A stretch of 64,000 nt of DNA from an uncultured Ectothiorhodospiraceae bacterium (GTDB taxonomy: Bacteria > Pseudomonadota > Gammaproteobacteria > UBA6429 > Thiohalophilaceae): NCBI GenBank assembly GCA_947259575.1, contig CAMYMU010000029.1, positions 62,001-126,000 on the forward strand, given 5' to 3'. The position numbers and the translations under genes are program-made. This document shows, piece by piece, positions 29,399 through 39,267 of this stretch. The notes under the pieces were generated by a model that was not told the DNA's origin, did no database searches, and was given only the letters and a program-made list of their open reading frames with translations. The stretch's first letter is position 1. The number at the start of each line of letters is the position of its first letter.

Positions 29399-31561
29399 AT
29401 GTTACGTAGAATATTAAAAGTGTTACTTAAATTCTTTTATCGAGTTGAGATAACTGGGCTTGAGCATTTTAAGCAAGCCGGTGATCGTGTTCTGATTGTT
29501 GCAAACCACACTTCATTTCTTGATGGGCTACTGTTGGCCTGCTTCTTACCAAAAAAATTAAGCTTTGCGATCAACACACAAATTTCTGAGCGTTGGTATT
29601 CCCGTTTGATTCGACCGATCGTGAATTTATTTGCGATGGATCCAACTAATCCCCTATCTTTAAAATCACTGATTCGTTATGTGCAACAAGATAAACGCGT
29701 CGTGATTTTCCCTGAAGGTAGGATAACTGTCACCGGCGCCTTGATGAAAATCTATAACGGTCCTGGTTTGGTTGCTGATCGTTCGGGTGCAATGGTACTG
29801 CCTGTTCGTCTGGAAGGTGCACAGTACACACCGTTTTCACGTTTACGTGGACGGGTACGTTTACGCTGGTTCCCTAAGATTACGATCAAGGTATTACCAC
29901 CGCAGGTGATCAGTGCACCGGATAATGTCCGGGGTCGTGCCCGTCGAAAATATGCGGGCCAGGTCTTATCCGACATCATGACCGACATGATGTATAAGAC
30001 GGGTAATTATAACCGGACCATTATGCAGGGCGTGCTTGATGCCATGAAGACGCATGGACGGAATCATAAAATCGTTGAAGACATTGAGCGCCAGCCATTA
30101 GGTTACAATCAATTACTCACACGGGCGTTTATCCTAGGCAATAAGATTAAAGACAATCATGAGCACGGTGAATATGTAGGTGTGTTGCTGCCAAATTCAG
30201 TTGGTACCGTTGTGGTCTTTTTAGGCTTACAAATTCATAGCTATGTACCTGCAATGTTGAATTTCTCAGCCGGTGCAAAGGGAATGATTTCAGCCTGTGA
30301 GACGGCGGCAATCAAAACGGTATATACATCCCGTCGTTTTATCAAAATGGGTCGAATGGAAGATACGATTGCGGCATTGGCTGAAAAGGTCAAGATCGTT
30401 TATCTCGATGACCTGATACCGACCGTGACATTGTTTGACAAGCTACGCGGTGCAGTAAATGCGCGCTTCGCGAACACTACGTATATGCGTAAGTCAAAGA
30501 AGGCGAAGCCTGAAGATCCTGCTGTTGTGTTATTTACATCGGGTTCAGAAGGTGTGCCGAAAGGCGTTGTGCTTTCACATGCAAACATCCTTGCGAATGG
30601 TGTGCAGATGTCAACGCGGATCGATTTTAGTGCGCAGGATATTATTTTTAATGCCTTACCCATGTTTCACTCATTTGGTTTATCAGCCGGTACCTTATTA
30701 CCACTTTTATCAGGCATGCGCACATTTTTCTATCCAACACCATTGCATTACCGCATTGTGCCTGAAATGGTCTATGAGGTTAATGCGACAATCATGTTTG
30801 GTACTAACACTTTCTTAAAGGGCTATGCACGTTTTGCTCATCCCTATGATTTTTACAGTCTGCGCTATGTTTTTGCTGGTGCAGAGAAACTTCATGAAGA
30901 CACACGTAAGGTTTGGAGTGAGCGCTTTGGGGTTCGAATTCTTGAAGGCTATGGTGCAACTGAGACTAGCCCAGCATTGACGTCAAATACGGCGATGGAT
31001 AATAAGTCAGGCACGGTTGGTAGATTGCTGCCGGGTATTGAGTATAAATTATTGCCGGTTCCGGGCGTGGGAAAGGGGGGGCGTTTAATTGTTAAAGGCG
31101 CGAATATTATGCGTGGTTATCTGTTACATGATAAGCCGGGGGTGATACAGCCGCCCGTGACAGAGCAAGGCGAGGGCTGGTATGACACCGGCGATATCGT
31201 GACATTGGATGAAGATGGATTTGTAACTATTCGAGGGCGAGCCAAACGCTTCGCTAAAGTAGGTGGTGAGATGATATCACTGACCGCGGTAGAGGAATTT
31301 ATTTCTCGGGTGTGGCAAGATAAGCAACATGCTGTAGTGAGTATTCCTGATGACGTCAAAGGTGAGCAATTAGTTTTAGTCACTGATGATGATTCTGCAG
31401 AACGCAAGGAATTAGTAACAGCTGCCAGGGAGCAGGGCATTGGTGAGCTGAACGTACCGAAAAAAACTATAAAAGTAAAAGAAGTGCCTCTGCTAGGCAC
31501 CGGCAAGACAGACTATCCTGCAGTCCAGGCACTCGTGTCGACTGAGCTGGGTCTTGTATAG
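29399..31561 (+). CDS. aas: Bifunctional acyl-ACP synthetase / 2-acylglycerophosphoethanolamine acyltransferase
   Basis: Fusion protein of 720 residues that re-acylates lysophosphatidylethanolamine. The N-terminal acyltransferase (about 1-190) has the HX4D motif NHTSFLD and FPEGRIT. The C-terminal AMP-binding domain (about 215-715) has the P-loop FTSGSEGVPKGVVLSHAN, GYGATETSP, and YDTGDIVTLDEDGFVTIRGR with the adenylation core lysine region near the end (GTGKTDYPAV). It acts at the inner face of the inner membrane and pairs with LplT encoded next. Good Shine-Dalgarno (AAGGGG). Confidence 0.93.
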   Translation: MLRRILKVLLKFFYRVEITGLEHFKQAGDRVLIVANHTSFLDGLLLACFLPKKLSFAINTQISERWYSRLIRPIVNLFAMDPTNPLSLKSLIRYVQQDKRVVIFPEGRITVTGALMKIYNGPGLVADRSGAMVLPVRLEGAQYTPFSRLRGRVRLRWFPKITIKVLPPQVISAPDNVRGRARRKYAGQVLSDIMTDMMYKTGNYNRTIMQGVLDAMKTHGRNHKIVEDIERQPLGYNQLLTRAFILGNKIKDNHEHGEYVGVLLPNSVGTVVVFLGLQIHSYVPAMLNFSAGAKGMISACETAAIKTVYTSRRFIKMGRMEDTIAALAEKVKIVYLDDLIPTVTLFDKLRGAVNARFANTTYMRKSKKAKPEDPAVVLFTSGSEGVPKGVVLSHANILANGVQMSTRIDFSAQDIIFNALPMFHSFGLSAGTLLPLLSGMRTFFYPTPLHYRIVPEMVYEVNATIMFGTNTFLKGYARFAHPYDFYSLRYVFAGAEKLHEDTRKVWSERFGVRILEGYGATETSPALTSNTAMDNKSGTVGRLLPGIEYKLLPVPGVGKGGRLIVKGANIMRGYLLHDKPGVIQPPVTEQGEGWYDTGDIVTLDEDGFVTIRGRAKRFAKVGGEMISLTAVEEFISRVWQDKQHAVVSIPDDVKGEQLVLVTDDDSAERKELVTAAREQGIGELNVPKKTIKVKEVPLLGTGKTDYPAVQALVSTELGLV

Positions 31562-31582
31562 AATAATTCTAAGGGGAGCGGC

Positions 31583-32782
31583 GTGAATAAAAGTGTTAAC
31601 TATTTGCTGGTCACACAATTTGCAACGGCGTTTGCCGATCGCGCTATCTTTTTTATCCTTTTTGTTATCATCGGTAAGTTTGATAACCTGCCTGGCTGGT
31701 ATACGCCTTTATTGCAACTGGCATTTATTCTGGCCTTTGTATTGTTTGCCCCCTGGGCAGGCACCTACAGTGATGGACGTCCGAAGCGCAAGGTTTTATT
31801 ACATGGCAACATCATCAAGCTAACTGGACTGGGTATCCTGTTTTTATATGCCATTCCTGGTATGACACAATGGGTCATTCTTACAGGATATTTTGTTATT
31901 GGTTTTGGGGCGGTGATGTTTAGTCCGGCCAAGTATGGCCTGATTCCTGAACTGGTGCCTGAAGAAAAACTGGTTAAGGTGAATGCCTGGCTTGAGGCAT
32001 CAACCATTGTGGCTGTACTTGCAGGCCAGTATATCGGCGCAAGCCTTGGTGAGTTTAATGTCAACCTTGCCTTGATTATTGCCGCGGTAATATATGGTGT
32101 GTCTACTCTGCTGGTGTTCGGAATCAAAATTACGCCAGTCGAACACAAACCGCAAAAGTCATTTCTGAAAAATTTTGTTTACGACTTTAGAGAATTAATG
32201 AAACACCACGTTGTCAGGTTTGCCTTATTAGGTGTTAGTCTGTTCTGGTCGGTAGCAACGATACTACAAGTATTACTCCTTGAATGGTCCAAAACCGCGA
32301 TAAACCTTACCGAGGCATCTGATATCTCTGTGTTAGGAATCTTTATCGGTGTCGGTATCATTATTGGTTCAGCGATCGTACCAAGTTTTATCTCGTTACA
32401 TAATTTACGTCGCACTCGTTTTGCGGCCTATTGTCTGGGTGGATTTGTGATTTTACTTAGCCAGCTACATTCACTCTATCCCGTTTATATAGTACTGATC
32501 CTGGCGGGCATCTCGGGTGGAATCCTGGTTGTACCTATCAATGCAGCACTGGAAGAGGTTGGACATCAAACGATTGGTAGTGGTGGTGCGGTTGCCGTGC
32601 AACGTTTTAGTGAGAATATTTCGATGTTGTTTTCTCTGCTAGTGTATACCGCAATATTTGCAATGGGTGTATCTGCAAACACGATTATGTTCTCAATGGG
32701 AATTGTTATTCTTATTTTAACAGCCTTGATCGGCCTGAATTTACCGCACCGTGATACAGAATTGTTAGAGGATGAGATATGA
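31583..32782 (+). CDS. lplT: Lysophospholipid flippase LplT (MFS)
   Basis: Twelve-helix major facilitator protein of 399 residues that flips lyso-phospholipids across the inner membrane to Aas. The family opening MNKSVNYLLVTQFATAFADRAIFF and PAKYGLIPELVPEEKLVKVNAWLEASTI, plus late VPINAALEEVGHQTIGSGGAVAVQRFSEN, are characteristic. GTG start at 31583 with AAGGGGA upstream. It overlaps the amidohydrolase gene by four bases. In other bacteria lplT and aas are either adjacent or fused; here they are adjacent, with aas first. Confidence 0.92.
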   Translation: MNKSVNYLLVTQFATAFADRAIFFILFVIIGKFDNLPGWYTPLLQLAFILAFVLFAPWAGTYSDGRPKRKVLLHGNIIKLTGLGILFLYAIPGMTQWVILTGYFVIGFGAVMFSPAKYGLIPELVPEEKLVKVNAWLEASTIVAVLAGQYIGASLGEFNVNLALIIAAVIYGVSTLLVFGIKITPVEHKPQKSFLKNFVYDFRELMKHHVVRFALLGVSLFWSVATILQVLLLEWSKTAINLTEASDISVLGIFIGVGIIIGSAIVPSFISLHNLRRTRFAAYCLGGFVILLSQLHSLYPVYIVLILAGISGGILVVPINAALEEVGHQTIGSGGAVAVQRFSENISMLFSLLVYTAIFAMGVSANTIMFSMGIVILILTALIGLNLPHRDTELLEDEI

Positions 32783-34029
32783 AACGAAGTCGCAGAAGAT
32801 TTTTACAACTATTAGGCCTGGGATTGGCCGGTGGTGCAGTTGCCTATAACTGGCCGCATGAAGGGATCCTTAATCCCTGTCTTAAAATGCCGGTGCCAAC
32901 CGATCTATTAGAACATGACCTGGTGCAATCAGCCTGGGATGGGATCAACCCAAATAATTTCAGAGATGTTCACACACATTTGCTCGGTGCAGGTGATAGC
33001 GATAGTGGTATTTATCTTCATCCTTCAATGCAGGATGTGTTAAGTCCGGCCCAGTATGTGCGTTTTAAGTTTTACATGAATGCATCGTGCGCAGAAACCC
33101 AGGATGGTATTGATCGCGGCTATGTTTACCAATTAACCGAACATATGGAATCGTTCCCCGTTGGTGCCAAAGCCATGCTGTTAGGGTTTGATTACAATCA
33201 TAACGAATATGGTGTGGCCGACAAAGATAAGTCACCGTTTCAAACTCCGAATCATTATGTGCAAAAAGTAGTGCAAGACAATCCAGCACGTTTTGAATGG
33301 ATAGCATCGATACACCCTTACCGGGAAGATTGTGTAGAGGAGTTAGAAAAGGTGGTACACGGCGGTGCAAAGGCAATCAAATGGTTACCGCCAGTGATGG
33401 GGATCGACCCTTCATCGGAGCGCTGTGATCGTTTTTATGCTGCACTGGTTAAACATAATATTCCTCTGTTGACCCATGCAGGCGATGAACATGCCGTCGC
33501 CGGTGTGGAAAATCAGGAATATGGAAATCCACTCTTGTTACGACGCGCACTCGATCATGGTGTTAGAGTCATAGTTGCACACTGTGCCAGCGAAGGTATG
33601 GGTGCCGATCTGGATAAAGGTAGTAACGAGAAAAGCATATCAAATTTCAAGTTGTTTGAGCGCCTGATGAGTGAGCAACGCTACGAAAAATTGTTGCATG
33701 GTGAGATATCTGCCATGACCCAGCTCAATAGAATAGGTCCTGCATTAAAAACAGTACTCCGAAGGGATGACTGGCATCATCGATTACTGAATGGCTCAGA
33801 CTATCCGTTACCTGGTGTGATGCCCCTGTTTTCAACGCAGACTTTACATGACAAGGGCTATTTAAAGGCTACGGCGGTTGAGCCACTGAAAGAATTAAGA
33901 CGTTTTAATCCTGTTCTCTATGATTTTGTATTGAAACGTCACTTAGCGTGGAAGGGAAAAGCATTTTCAACTTCAATATTCGAGTCGAAAAATTTCTTTG
34001 AACGTAAGAAGACAACGACGGAAGGTTAA
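32779..34029 (+). CDS. Twin-arginine exported amidohydrolase (amidohydrolase 2 family)
   Basis: Metal-dependent hydrolase of 416 residues. The N-terminus MKRSRRRFLQLLGLGLAGGAVA is a twin-arginine signal (SRRRFLQ), so the folded enzyme is exported, perhaps remaining membrane-anchored. Metal-ligand motifs include DVHTHL (63-68), THAGDEHAV, AHCASEG and NGSDYPLP with the late aspartate. The substrate is unknown; TIM-barrel amidohydrolases of this type include decarboxylases and ester or lactone hydrolases. Its translational coupling to lplT (ATGA overlap) ties it to phospholipid turnover or envelope repair, by context only. Confidence 0.8.
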   Translation: MKRSRRRFLQLLGLGLAGGAVAYNWPHEGILNPCLKMPVPTDLLEHDLVQSAWDGINPNNFRDVHTHLLGAGDSDSGIYLHPSMQDVLSPAQYVRFKFYMNASCAETQDGIDRGYVYQLTEHMESFPVGAKAMLLGFDYNHNEYGVADKDKSPFQTPNHYVQKVVQDNPARFEWIASIHPYREDCVEELEKVVHGGAKAIKWLPPVMGIDPSSERCDRFYAALVKHNIPLLTHAGDEHAVAGVENQEYGNPLLLRRALDHGVRVIVAHCASEGMGADLDKGSNEKSISNFKLFERLMSEQRYEKLLHGEISAMTQLNRIGPALKTVLRRDDWHHRLLNGSDYPLPGVMPLFSTQTLHDKGYLKATAVEPLKELRRFNPVLYDFVLKRHLAWKGKAFSTSIFESKNFFERKKTTTEG

Positions 34030-34039
34030 GGGGGAAGGT

Positions 34040-36856
34040 ATGTCTATATTAGGCGTAATTCTGGCAATAGTGGTCGCAGTTGTTGGCCTCATTATGGAAG
34101 GGGGTGGTGGATTAATTTTTGGCGCCTTAATTGGTTATTGCCTGGGTGCCATTATCCAGTTGACTACCCAGATAGGTGACATCAAGCGAAAGCTGAATCA
34201 TCTGGATAACATGTTCTTCACGTTGAAGAATACAGATAAAAAACCCGAGCAGCAGGCGCCGGCCCCAGAAGCGACACATAAACCCGCCCAGGCTCCTGTG
34301 CCTCCGCCAACACCTTCAGAGCCTACTGCACAACCGTCCACACCATCATCAGTGCAACCACCGACACAGCCTCCAATTCCGAAACCTGAACCAGCACAGC
34401 CCGAACAAAAACATAACATTCCTAAGCCTGCCCCTGCTGTTCAAAAGAGTTCAATCCAGCAACGACTGGATTCGCGTGAAAATGAATTCAAAGAGAACTT
34501 CATCGATAAACTGGTCGCAGCTGTGCACAAATTTTTCACCGACGGAAACGTTGTAGTCAAAGTCGGCATGTTGATTTTAATCATCGGCGTCGGCTTTTTA
34601 CTCAAGTATGCCTATGATGAGAAATTGCTTGTTATACCAATGGAGTTGCGCTTTGTTGGGGCAGGGTTACTTGGCCTTGCTTTAGTTGTATTTGGTTGGC
34701 GATTACGAGATAAAAAGCAAGTTTATGCACTCCTGCTGCAGGGTGGTGGTATTGGTATCATGTATCTAACCGTATTTGGTGCTGCCAAGTTCTATAGCAT
34801 GATTCCAATTGTAATGGCGTTTGCCATGATGATTGGTCTAGTCGTATTCTCGGCAATACTCGCCATTTTACAAAATGCAAGACAGCTTGCCTTCTTTGGC
34901 GCTATTGGTGGTTTCCTGGCGCCTGTGTTGTTATCGACTGGTAGTGGTAATTACATCGTTTTGTTTAGTTACTACGGTCTTTTAAACTTCGGTATTCTCT
35001 CGATAGCCTACTATCGTAGCTGGCGAGAATTAAACTTATTAGGCTTCCTGTTTACGTTTGGCGTTGCCGGTGCCTGGGGTGCAGATCGCTACACAGAGGC
35101 AATCTTTTCTACGACAGAACCCTTTCTGATTTTGTTCTTTCTTATGTATGTCGCGATTGCCATTTTGTTTGCATTTAGACAACCACCAAAACTTAAAGGC
35201 TATATTGATAGCACCCTGGTATTTGGTGTGCCGATTATTGTCTTTGGTTATCAGGCAGCAATAGTTCATCATATAGAATATGGGATTGCCTTTAGTGCAC
35301 TTTGCATGAGTGCCTTCTATATATTCCTGGCCAGTACCTTATGGCGACGTGGTCCTGAAGGAATGCGCTTATTAACCGAATCATTTTTGGCGATGGGCGT
35401 TGTCTTCGGTTCACTGGCGATACCGTTAGCACTTGACGGACGCTGGACCTCGGCTGCCTGGGCTATGGAAGGAGCTGCGCTGATATGGGTAGGTGTTCGA
35501 CAATCTAGAATTATGCCAAGGTTGTTCGGCATTTTGCTCCAGTTCGGCGCAGGTTATTTCTTCTTAGTTGATTTGTTCAAGTCCAGTACACCGGTCGACT
35601 CAATGATGTTCTTGAATAGTCTTTATATGGGGGGGGCGATCATTAGTCTGGCGGGTCTCTTTTCTAGCTATTACTTATACAAAAATAAGGAAGCGATCCG
35701 AAACTTTGAAGTACCATTTCATGTGATTTTGTTTGTCTGGGGTCTCATCTGGTGGTTTGTTGCAGGCTTAAGTGAAATGGAGGCACATGTCAGTTCTCGT
35801 TACCTGCTGAATGCCTGTTTCGCCTTTGTCACGGTTAGTTTGTATTTATGTTATGCCGTACAGTTCTGGACAAAGTGGCGCATGATGCGTTTTCCTGTTT
35901 TGGGTCATCTTTATATCATGCTTAGTTTCCTTTGGATTGGTGCGGTTGTTGGTAGCAATCATCCTTTTGCTGATTATGGCTGGATCATTTGGCCTGTGGC
36001 ACTACTACTACAGTACTGGTTCTTATATCGTTATAGTGACGAGGTAGGCCAGATTGTCATGCAATGGCAGCATATTATAACTTTCTGGTTAGTATTACTG
36101 GTCGCTTCCTGGGAGTCTGCCTGGTATATAAATAAAGTTATCGATGGTGCGCACTCGTGGCGTGACGTAATGTTTGCCATGACACCGGCCCTATTAATGC
36201 TCTTATTGTTTACTGTTGGTAAGCACGTTCGTTGGCCAATTAAAGAACATTACCGATGGTACGCCAGTCATGCTGGTTCACCTGTGATGATTACTCTGGC
36301 AATAGTCGCATTAGGCTTTGCCGTCTTGCACGAGGGCAACCCCTGGCCGGTAGAATACATTCCCATCGTTAATCCTGTCGATCTTGCCGTTGGCTTCTTT
36401 ATATACCTGGTAATGTTATGGCGTACTCAACTTGAGAAGATTGATAGCAATCTTGCCAAGGTGATCGATAAGCGCGTATTTAATTATGCCATGGCTGGCA
36501 TTGTCTTCATGTGGATCAATGGCATGGTAGCTCGTACTATTCATCATTGGTTTGATGTACGTCATGATCTAGTCAGCATGTTAAATGCAGATCAATTCCA
36601 GGGAACAATATCTATTGTATGGACCATTCTTGCTATAAGCATAATGGTCATCGCGAGTCGACGACTGAAACGACATTTGTGGTTTGTAGGCTTGGGCTTG
36701 TTTATTATTGTCGCAGCCAAGTTATTTCTGCACGACATGGGGAATGCAAATGCATTAACAATGGCAATATCGATAACTGTCGTTGGTATTATCGCTGTCG
36801 TATTCGGATATTATTTGTCACCCTTGCCACCGAAAAAAGAGGAGAGTCAGTCATGA
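34040..36856 (+). CDS. DUF2339 large polytopic membrane protein
   Basis: Very hydrophobic protein of 938 residues with well over twenty predicted membrane helices. The ATG at 34040 has GGGGAAGG upstream; the longer open frame overlaps the preceding gene. The N-terminal helix and short basic stretch are followed by a Pro/Ala/Gln-rich cytoplasmic linker (about 78-150), then an amphipathic segment (RLDSRENEFKENFIDKL) and the repeating DUF2339 helices with FFGAIGGFLAPVLLSTG and GWRLRDKK. Function unknown. The next gene overlaps by four bases and encodes DUF3999, a partner often found with DUF2339. Confidence 0.85.
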   Translation: MSILGVILAIVVAVVGLIMEGGGGLIFGALIGYCLGAIIQLTTQIGDIKRKLNHLDNMFFTLKNTDKKPEQQAPAPEATHKPAQAPVPPPTPSEPTAQPSTPSSVQPPTQPPIPKPEPAQPEQKHNIPKPAPAVQKSSIQQRLDSRENEFKENFIDKLVAAVHKFFTDGNVVVKVGMLILIIGVGFLLKYAYDEKLLVIPMELRFVGAGLLGLALVVFGWRLRDKKQVYALLLQGGGIGIMYLTVFGAAKFYSMIPIVMAFAMMIGLVVFSAILAILQNARQLAFFGAIGGFLAPVLLSTGSGNYIVLFSYYGLLNFGILSIAYYRSWRELNLLGFLFTFGVAGAWGADRYTEAIFSTTEPFLILFFLMYVAIAILFAFRQPPKLKGYIDSTLVFGVPIIVFGYQAAIVHHIEYGIAFSALCMSAFYIFLASTLWRRGPEGMRLLTESFLAMGVVFGSLAIPLALDGRWTSAAWAMEGAALIWVGVRQSRIMPRLFGILLQFGAGYFFLVDLFKSSTPVDSMMFLNSLYMGGAIISLAGLFSSYYLYKNKEAIRNFEVPFHVILFVWGLIWWFVAGLSEMEAHVSSRYLLNACFAFVTVSLYLCYAVQFWTKWRMMRFPVLGHLYIMLSFLWIGAVVGSNHPFADYGWIIWPVALLLQYWFLYRYSDEVGQIVMQWQHIITFWLVLLVASWESAWYINKVIDGAHSWRDVMFAMTPALLMLLLFTVGKHVRWPIKEHYRWYASHAGSPVMITLAIVALGFAVLHEGNPWPVEYIPIVNPVDLAVGFFIYLVMLWRTQLEKIDSNLAKVIDKRVFNYAMAGIVFMWINGMVARTIHHWFDVRHDLVSMLNADQFQGTISIVWTILAISIMVIASRRLKRHLWFVGLGLFIIVAAKLFLHDMGNANALTMAISITVVGIIAVVFGYYLSPLPPKKEESQS

Positions 36857-38262
36857 TTATCAAGCTAAGGAATTTTGTGTCACTGACGGTAGTTTTTAGC
36901 TCCTTACTGGTTCTGATGCTGGGACCACAACAAGCATCTGCAGCTGTGGCGAAAAGTGATTTCGCATACGGTTATAGCATTGAAGTTGATGGTGACGGTG
37001 CTATTTATTCATTATTTCTGGATGAAAAAGTATACAAAGGATTAATCAGGGAAGACCGAGGAGACTTGCGTATATTTAATGGCCATGGACAGGTGGTGCC
37101 ACATGATATACGTCGCGCAGAAAAAATGACCCGTAAAAAGCAATCATCGGTAGAATTACCCATCTTCCCCGTTTATAAAAATAAACACGGCGAGACAGAG
37201 ACAAAGGCAAGCCCCAATGTTCGCATCACAACAAATGATCAAGGTGCCATTATTGATCTGAATTACGGTAAAGTGACAAAAGATGAGGCAGTGCTCTCTG
37301 CGTATATTATTGATGCAAGCAGTCTAAAAAATGCTCCAGATCTAATGACCATTAACTGGAATGCCCAACACGTTGATTTTGTGACGAGGGTCAGGATTGA
37401 AGGCAGTGATGACTTAACGCGCTGGCGTAATATCGTTCAGCAGAGCACTCTGAGTCATCTTCAGCATGGTACGCATACCCTGTTACAAAAAACCATCGAT
37501 TTACCTCGCTCGATCCCAAAATATTTACGCTTAACCTGGGCTGGTTATGAATCGCTAACGATAGACTCGATAAAATTAGATTTTCCAGAAACGTATCACG
37601 CCCAGCCAAGACAGTGGTCAGCATTTTCACCAAGCAAGGTCGATGAGACACAACAGATCTATTATTTTGATACTAACACGGTTCTTCCTGTCGATAGATT
37701 GAATGTCAAACTACCTGCCAGGAATACCCTGGTCAAAGTCCTGATTGAATCGGCCCCGAAAGAAACCGGGCCCTGGTATAGCCGCTATCGTGGCCTGTTG
37801 TATGATTTAGAATATGGTCAGACTATGCTTAGAAACCCAAGTATCCATCAATCAATTAATTCGCATCGACATTGGCGTTTGCAAATATTAAACGGTGAAG
37901 GTCAATTTGGTGGAGAGCCAAGCTTAAATCTGGGCTGGATTGCAGAAGAGTTATTGTTTGTTGCCACAGGTGAGTCACCCTTTACTCTGGCCTATGGTAG
38001 TGCCAGGGTTGGGCCGGTAGCCGCACCATTGGCTCAATTACTTAGTGCTAAAACCATTAAGCAACAAGGTGCACTAATCAAATCGGCTAAACTAGGATCC
38101 AGTATAGATTTTGGCGATGATTCAAGGCTTGAGCCACCCAAGCCACCCGTCGATTGGAAACGTTACCTGCTCTGGGCAGTATTGATCCTCGGCGTGATTG
38201 CACTAGCCTTTATGGCCATGCGTCTGTACAAACAAATGGAAGAACAGGCTACAGAAGAGTAA
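36853..38262 (+). CDS. DUF3999 envelope protein
   Basis: Protein of 469 residues: signal peptide MIIKLRNFVSLTVVFSSLLVLML (cleavage near ASA-AV), a long beta-rich periplasmic part with galactose-binding-like strands (FVTRVRIEGSDDLTRWRNI, KYLRLTWAG), and one C-terminal membrane helix (YLLWAVLILGVIALAFMAMRLY) with a short charged tail. It starts at the ATG overlapping the DUF2339 stop; a longer frame inside DUF2339 is a shadow. Unknown function, probably a complex with the DUF2339 membrane protein, since the two occur together in other genomes. Confidence 0.82.
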   Translation: MIIKLRNFVSLTVVFSSLLVLMLGPQQASAAVAKSDFAYGYSIEVDGDGAIYSLFLDEKVYKGLIREDRGDLRIFNGHGQVVPHDIRRAEKMTRKKQSSVELPIFPVYKNKHGETETKASPNVRITTNDQGAIIDLNYGKVTKDEAVLSAYIIDASSLKNAPDLMTINWNAQHVDFVTRVRIEGSDDLTRWRNIVQQSTLSHLQHGTHTLLQKTIDLPRSIPKYLRLTWAGYESLTIDSIKLDFPETYHAQPRQWSAFSPSKVDETQQIYYFDTNTVLPVDRLNVKLPARNTLVKVLIESAPKETGPWYSRYRGLLYDLEYGQTMLRNPSIHQSINSHRHWRLQILNGEGQFGGEPSLNLGWIAEELLFVATGESPFTLAYGSARVGPVAAPLAQLLSAKTIKQQGALIKSAKLGSSIDFGDDSRLEPPKPPVDWKRYLLWAVLILGVIALAFMAMRLYKQMEEQATEE

Positions 38263-38304
38263 AGTACAGCCTACAAACTTGCGATATGAGTAAATAAAAG
38301 TACG

Positions 38305-38523
38305 ATGGCCGAAGAAGAAAAGAGTAATGCGCCCAGCTTATGGGACGTCACTAAGAGCGTGCTGGCAGCGGGGCTGGGCGTGCAAAGCAGGAAAAATTAT
38401 GAGCGAGATTTTACCAGTGGCAAACCCTGGCAATATATAATTATCGGATTAATAGGTGTTGGACTTTTTATCGCTATTGTCATTTCGGTTGTAATGATTG
38501 TATTGTCCATGGCTGGGGTGTGA
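38305..38523 (+). CDS. DUF2970 small membrane protein
   Basis: 72 residues: a polar N-terminus with LWDVTKSVLAAGLGVQSRKNYERDF, then a basic/aromatic turn and one membrane helix (YIIIGLIGVGLFIAIVISVVMIVLS). This matches the DUF2970 pattern. The Shine-Dalgarno is poor. It lies 42 bp after the DUF3999 gene on the same strand and is probably the end of that operon; its stop is four bases from the convergent next gene. Unknown function. Confidence 0.75.
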   Translation: MAEEEKSNAPSLWDVTKSVLAAGLGVQSRKNYERDFTSGKPWQYIIIGLIGVGLFIAIVISVVMIVLSMAGV

Positions 38524-38527
38524 TGGA

Positions 38528-38878
38528 CTACTGAGCAACAACTTGACTCATTTGAAAAATAGGTAGGTACATCGCGACAATGGTTAAAGGTATTAATATA
38601 ATTGCCATTACACCTGAGAAACCAACCAACCACCATCCGGCGAATTGTTTTTTGATGTGAATGAGGATATTGCCTACTAACCCAGGGATGGCGAGTAAAT
38701 AGAAATTATCATGTATATTAATTACTAACTTAGTGAATCCAGGTAAGTCCGCGCTAAATCCTTCAAAGAGTTCAATAAATTCCGGAATCACATAAGATAA
38801 CCAGATAAAACTTATAAGTGATCCCAGGACGGTAATCCAGGCAAACCAGAGTTGTGTTGTTTGTTTAAACTCAGCCAT
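38528..38878 (-). CDS. Uncharacterised small membrane protein
   Basis: I do not recognise this 116-residue protein. Three hydrophobic stretches are visible: WFAWITVLGSLISFIWLSYV, NFYLLAIPGLVGNILI and WLVGFSGVMAIILIPLTIVAMYLPIF. The last one resembles the C-terminal helix of GspF-type secretion proteins (..MYLPIFQM), but the protein is far too short to be one. It is 22 bp downstream of a DUF6164-like gene on the same strand and may share its transcript. Confidence 0.6.
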   Translation of the reverse strand: MAEFKQTTQLWFAWITVLGSLISFIWLSYVIPEFIELFEGFSADLPGFTKLVINIHDNFYLLAIPGLVGNILIHIKKQFAGWWLVGFSGVMAIILIPLTIVAMYLPIFQMSQVVAQ

Positions 38879-38900
38879 GGTGGTTCCAAAGTGCTAAATA

Positions 38901-39266
38901 CTAATTACCAAGATTGAGAAACAGTATCACAGAAAAGTATATTAGTGCGATGATCGCTAATAAGTATCCAATAAATTGCCCTGGACTTTGTTTAAACATA
39001 TCGAGAACCGACTTCGTCGTCCCAGCCATTTTTTGATTCTCATAATCATGACGAGCGTGTTCGGCTCTTTGTTCCTGGTATTGATTAATTAACTTCCGAG
39101 CTTGTTCTAATTGTGACTCATTTTTAAGCCAGATTGCAGGTAAGGAGATGCCCATTACGCCAGCGCTGGTTTCGTAATAATCTATTTCATTATCACTCAG
39201 TAGTTCACGAATATCCTGTGCTTCATCCTCTGGAACAAAGCGGAGTTTGAATAGCATAATCGCCAT
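38901..39266 (-). CDS. DUF6164-like membrane-anchored protein
   Basis: 121 residues: an N-terminal small alpha/beta domain (MLFKLRFVPEDEAQDIRELLSDNEIDYYETSAGVMGISLPAIWL) resembling the putative-signal-transducing DUF2007/DUF6164 proteins, a charged helical linker (QARKLINQYQEQRAEHARHDYEN), and one C-terminal membrane helix (FIGYLLAIIALIYFSVILFL). Function unknown. One base separates its start region from the stop of the upstream pldA-like gene, so it is probably the second gene of that transcript. Confidence 0.65.
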   Translation of the reverse strand: MAIMLFKLRFVPEDEAQDIRELLSDNEIDYYETSAGVMGISLPAIWLKNESQLEQARKLINQYQEQRAEHARHDYENQKMAGTTKSVLDMFKQSPGQFIGYLLAIIALIYFSVILFLNLGN

Positions 39267-39267
39267 G

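Noticed and set aside
36619-36852. An upstream extension of the DUF3999 reading frame inside the DUF2339 gene.
   Set aside because: The extra residues are out of frame with a real gene, have no hydrophobic leader, and the ATG overlapping the DUF2339 stop gives a normal signal peptide.
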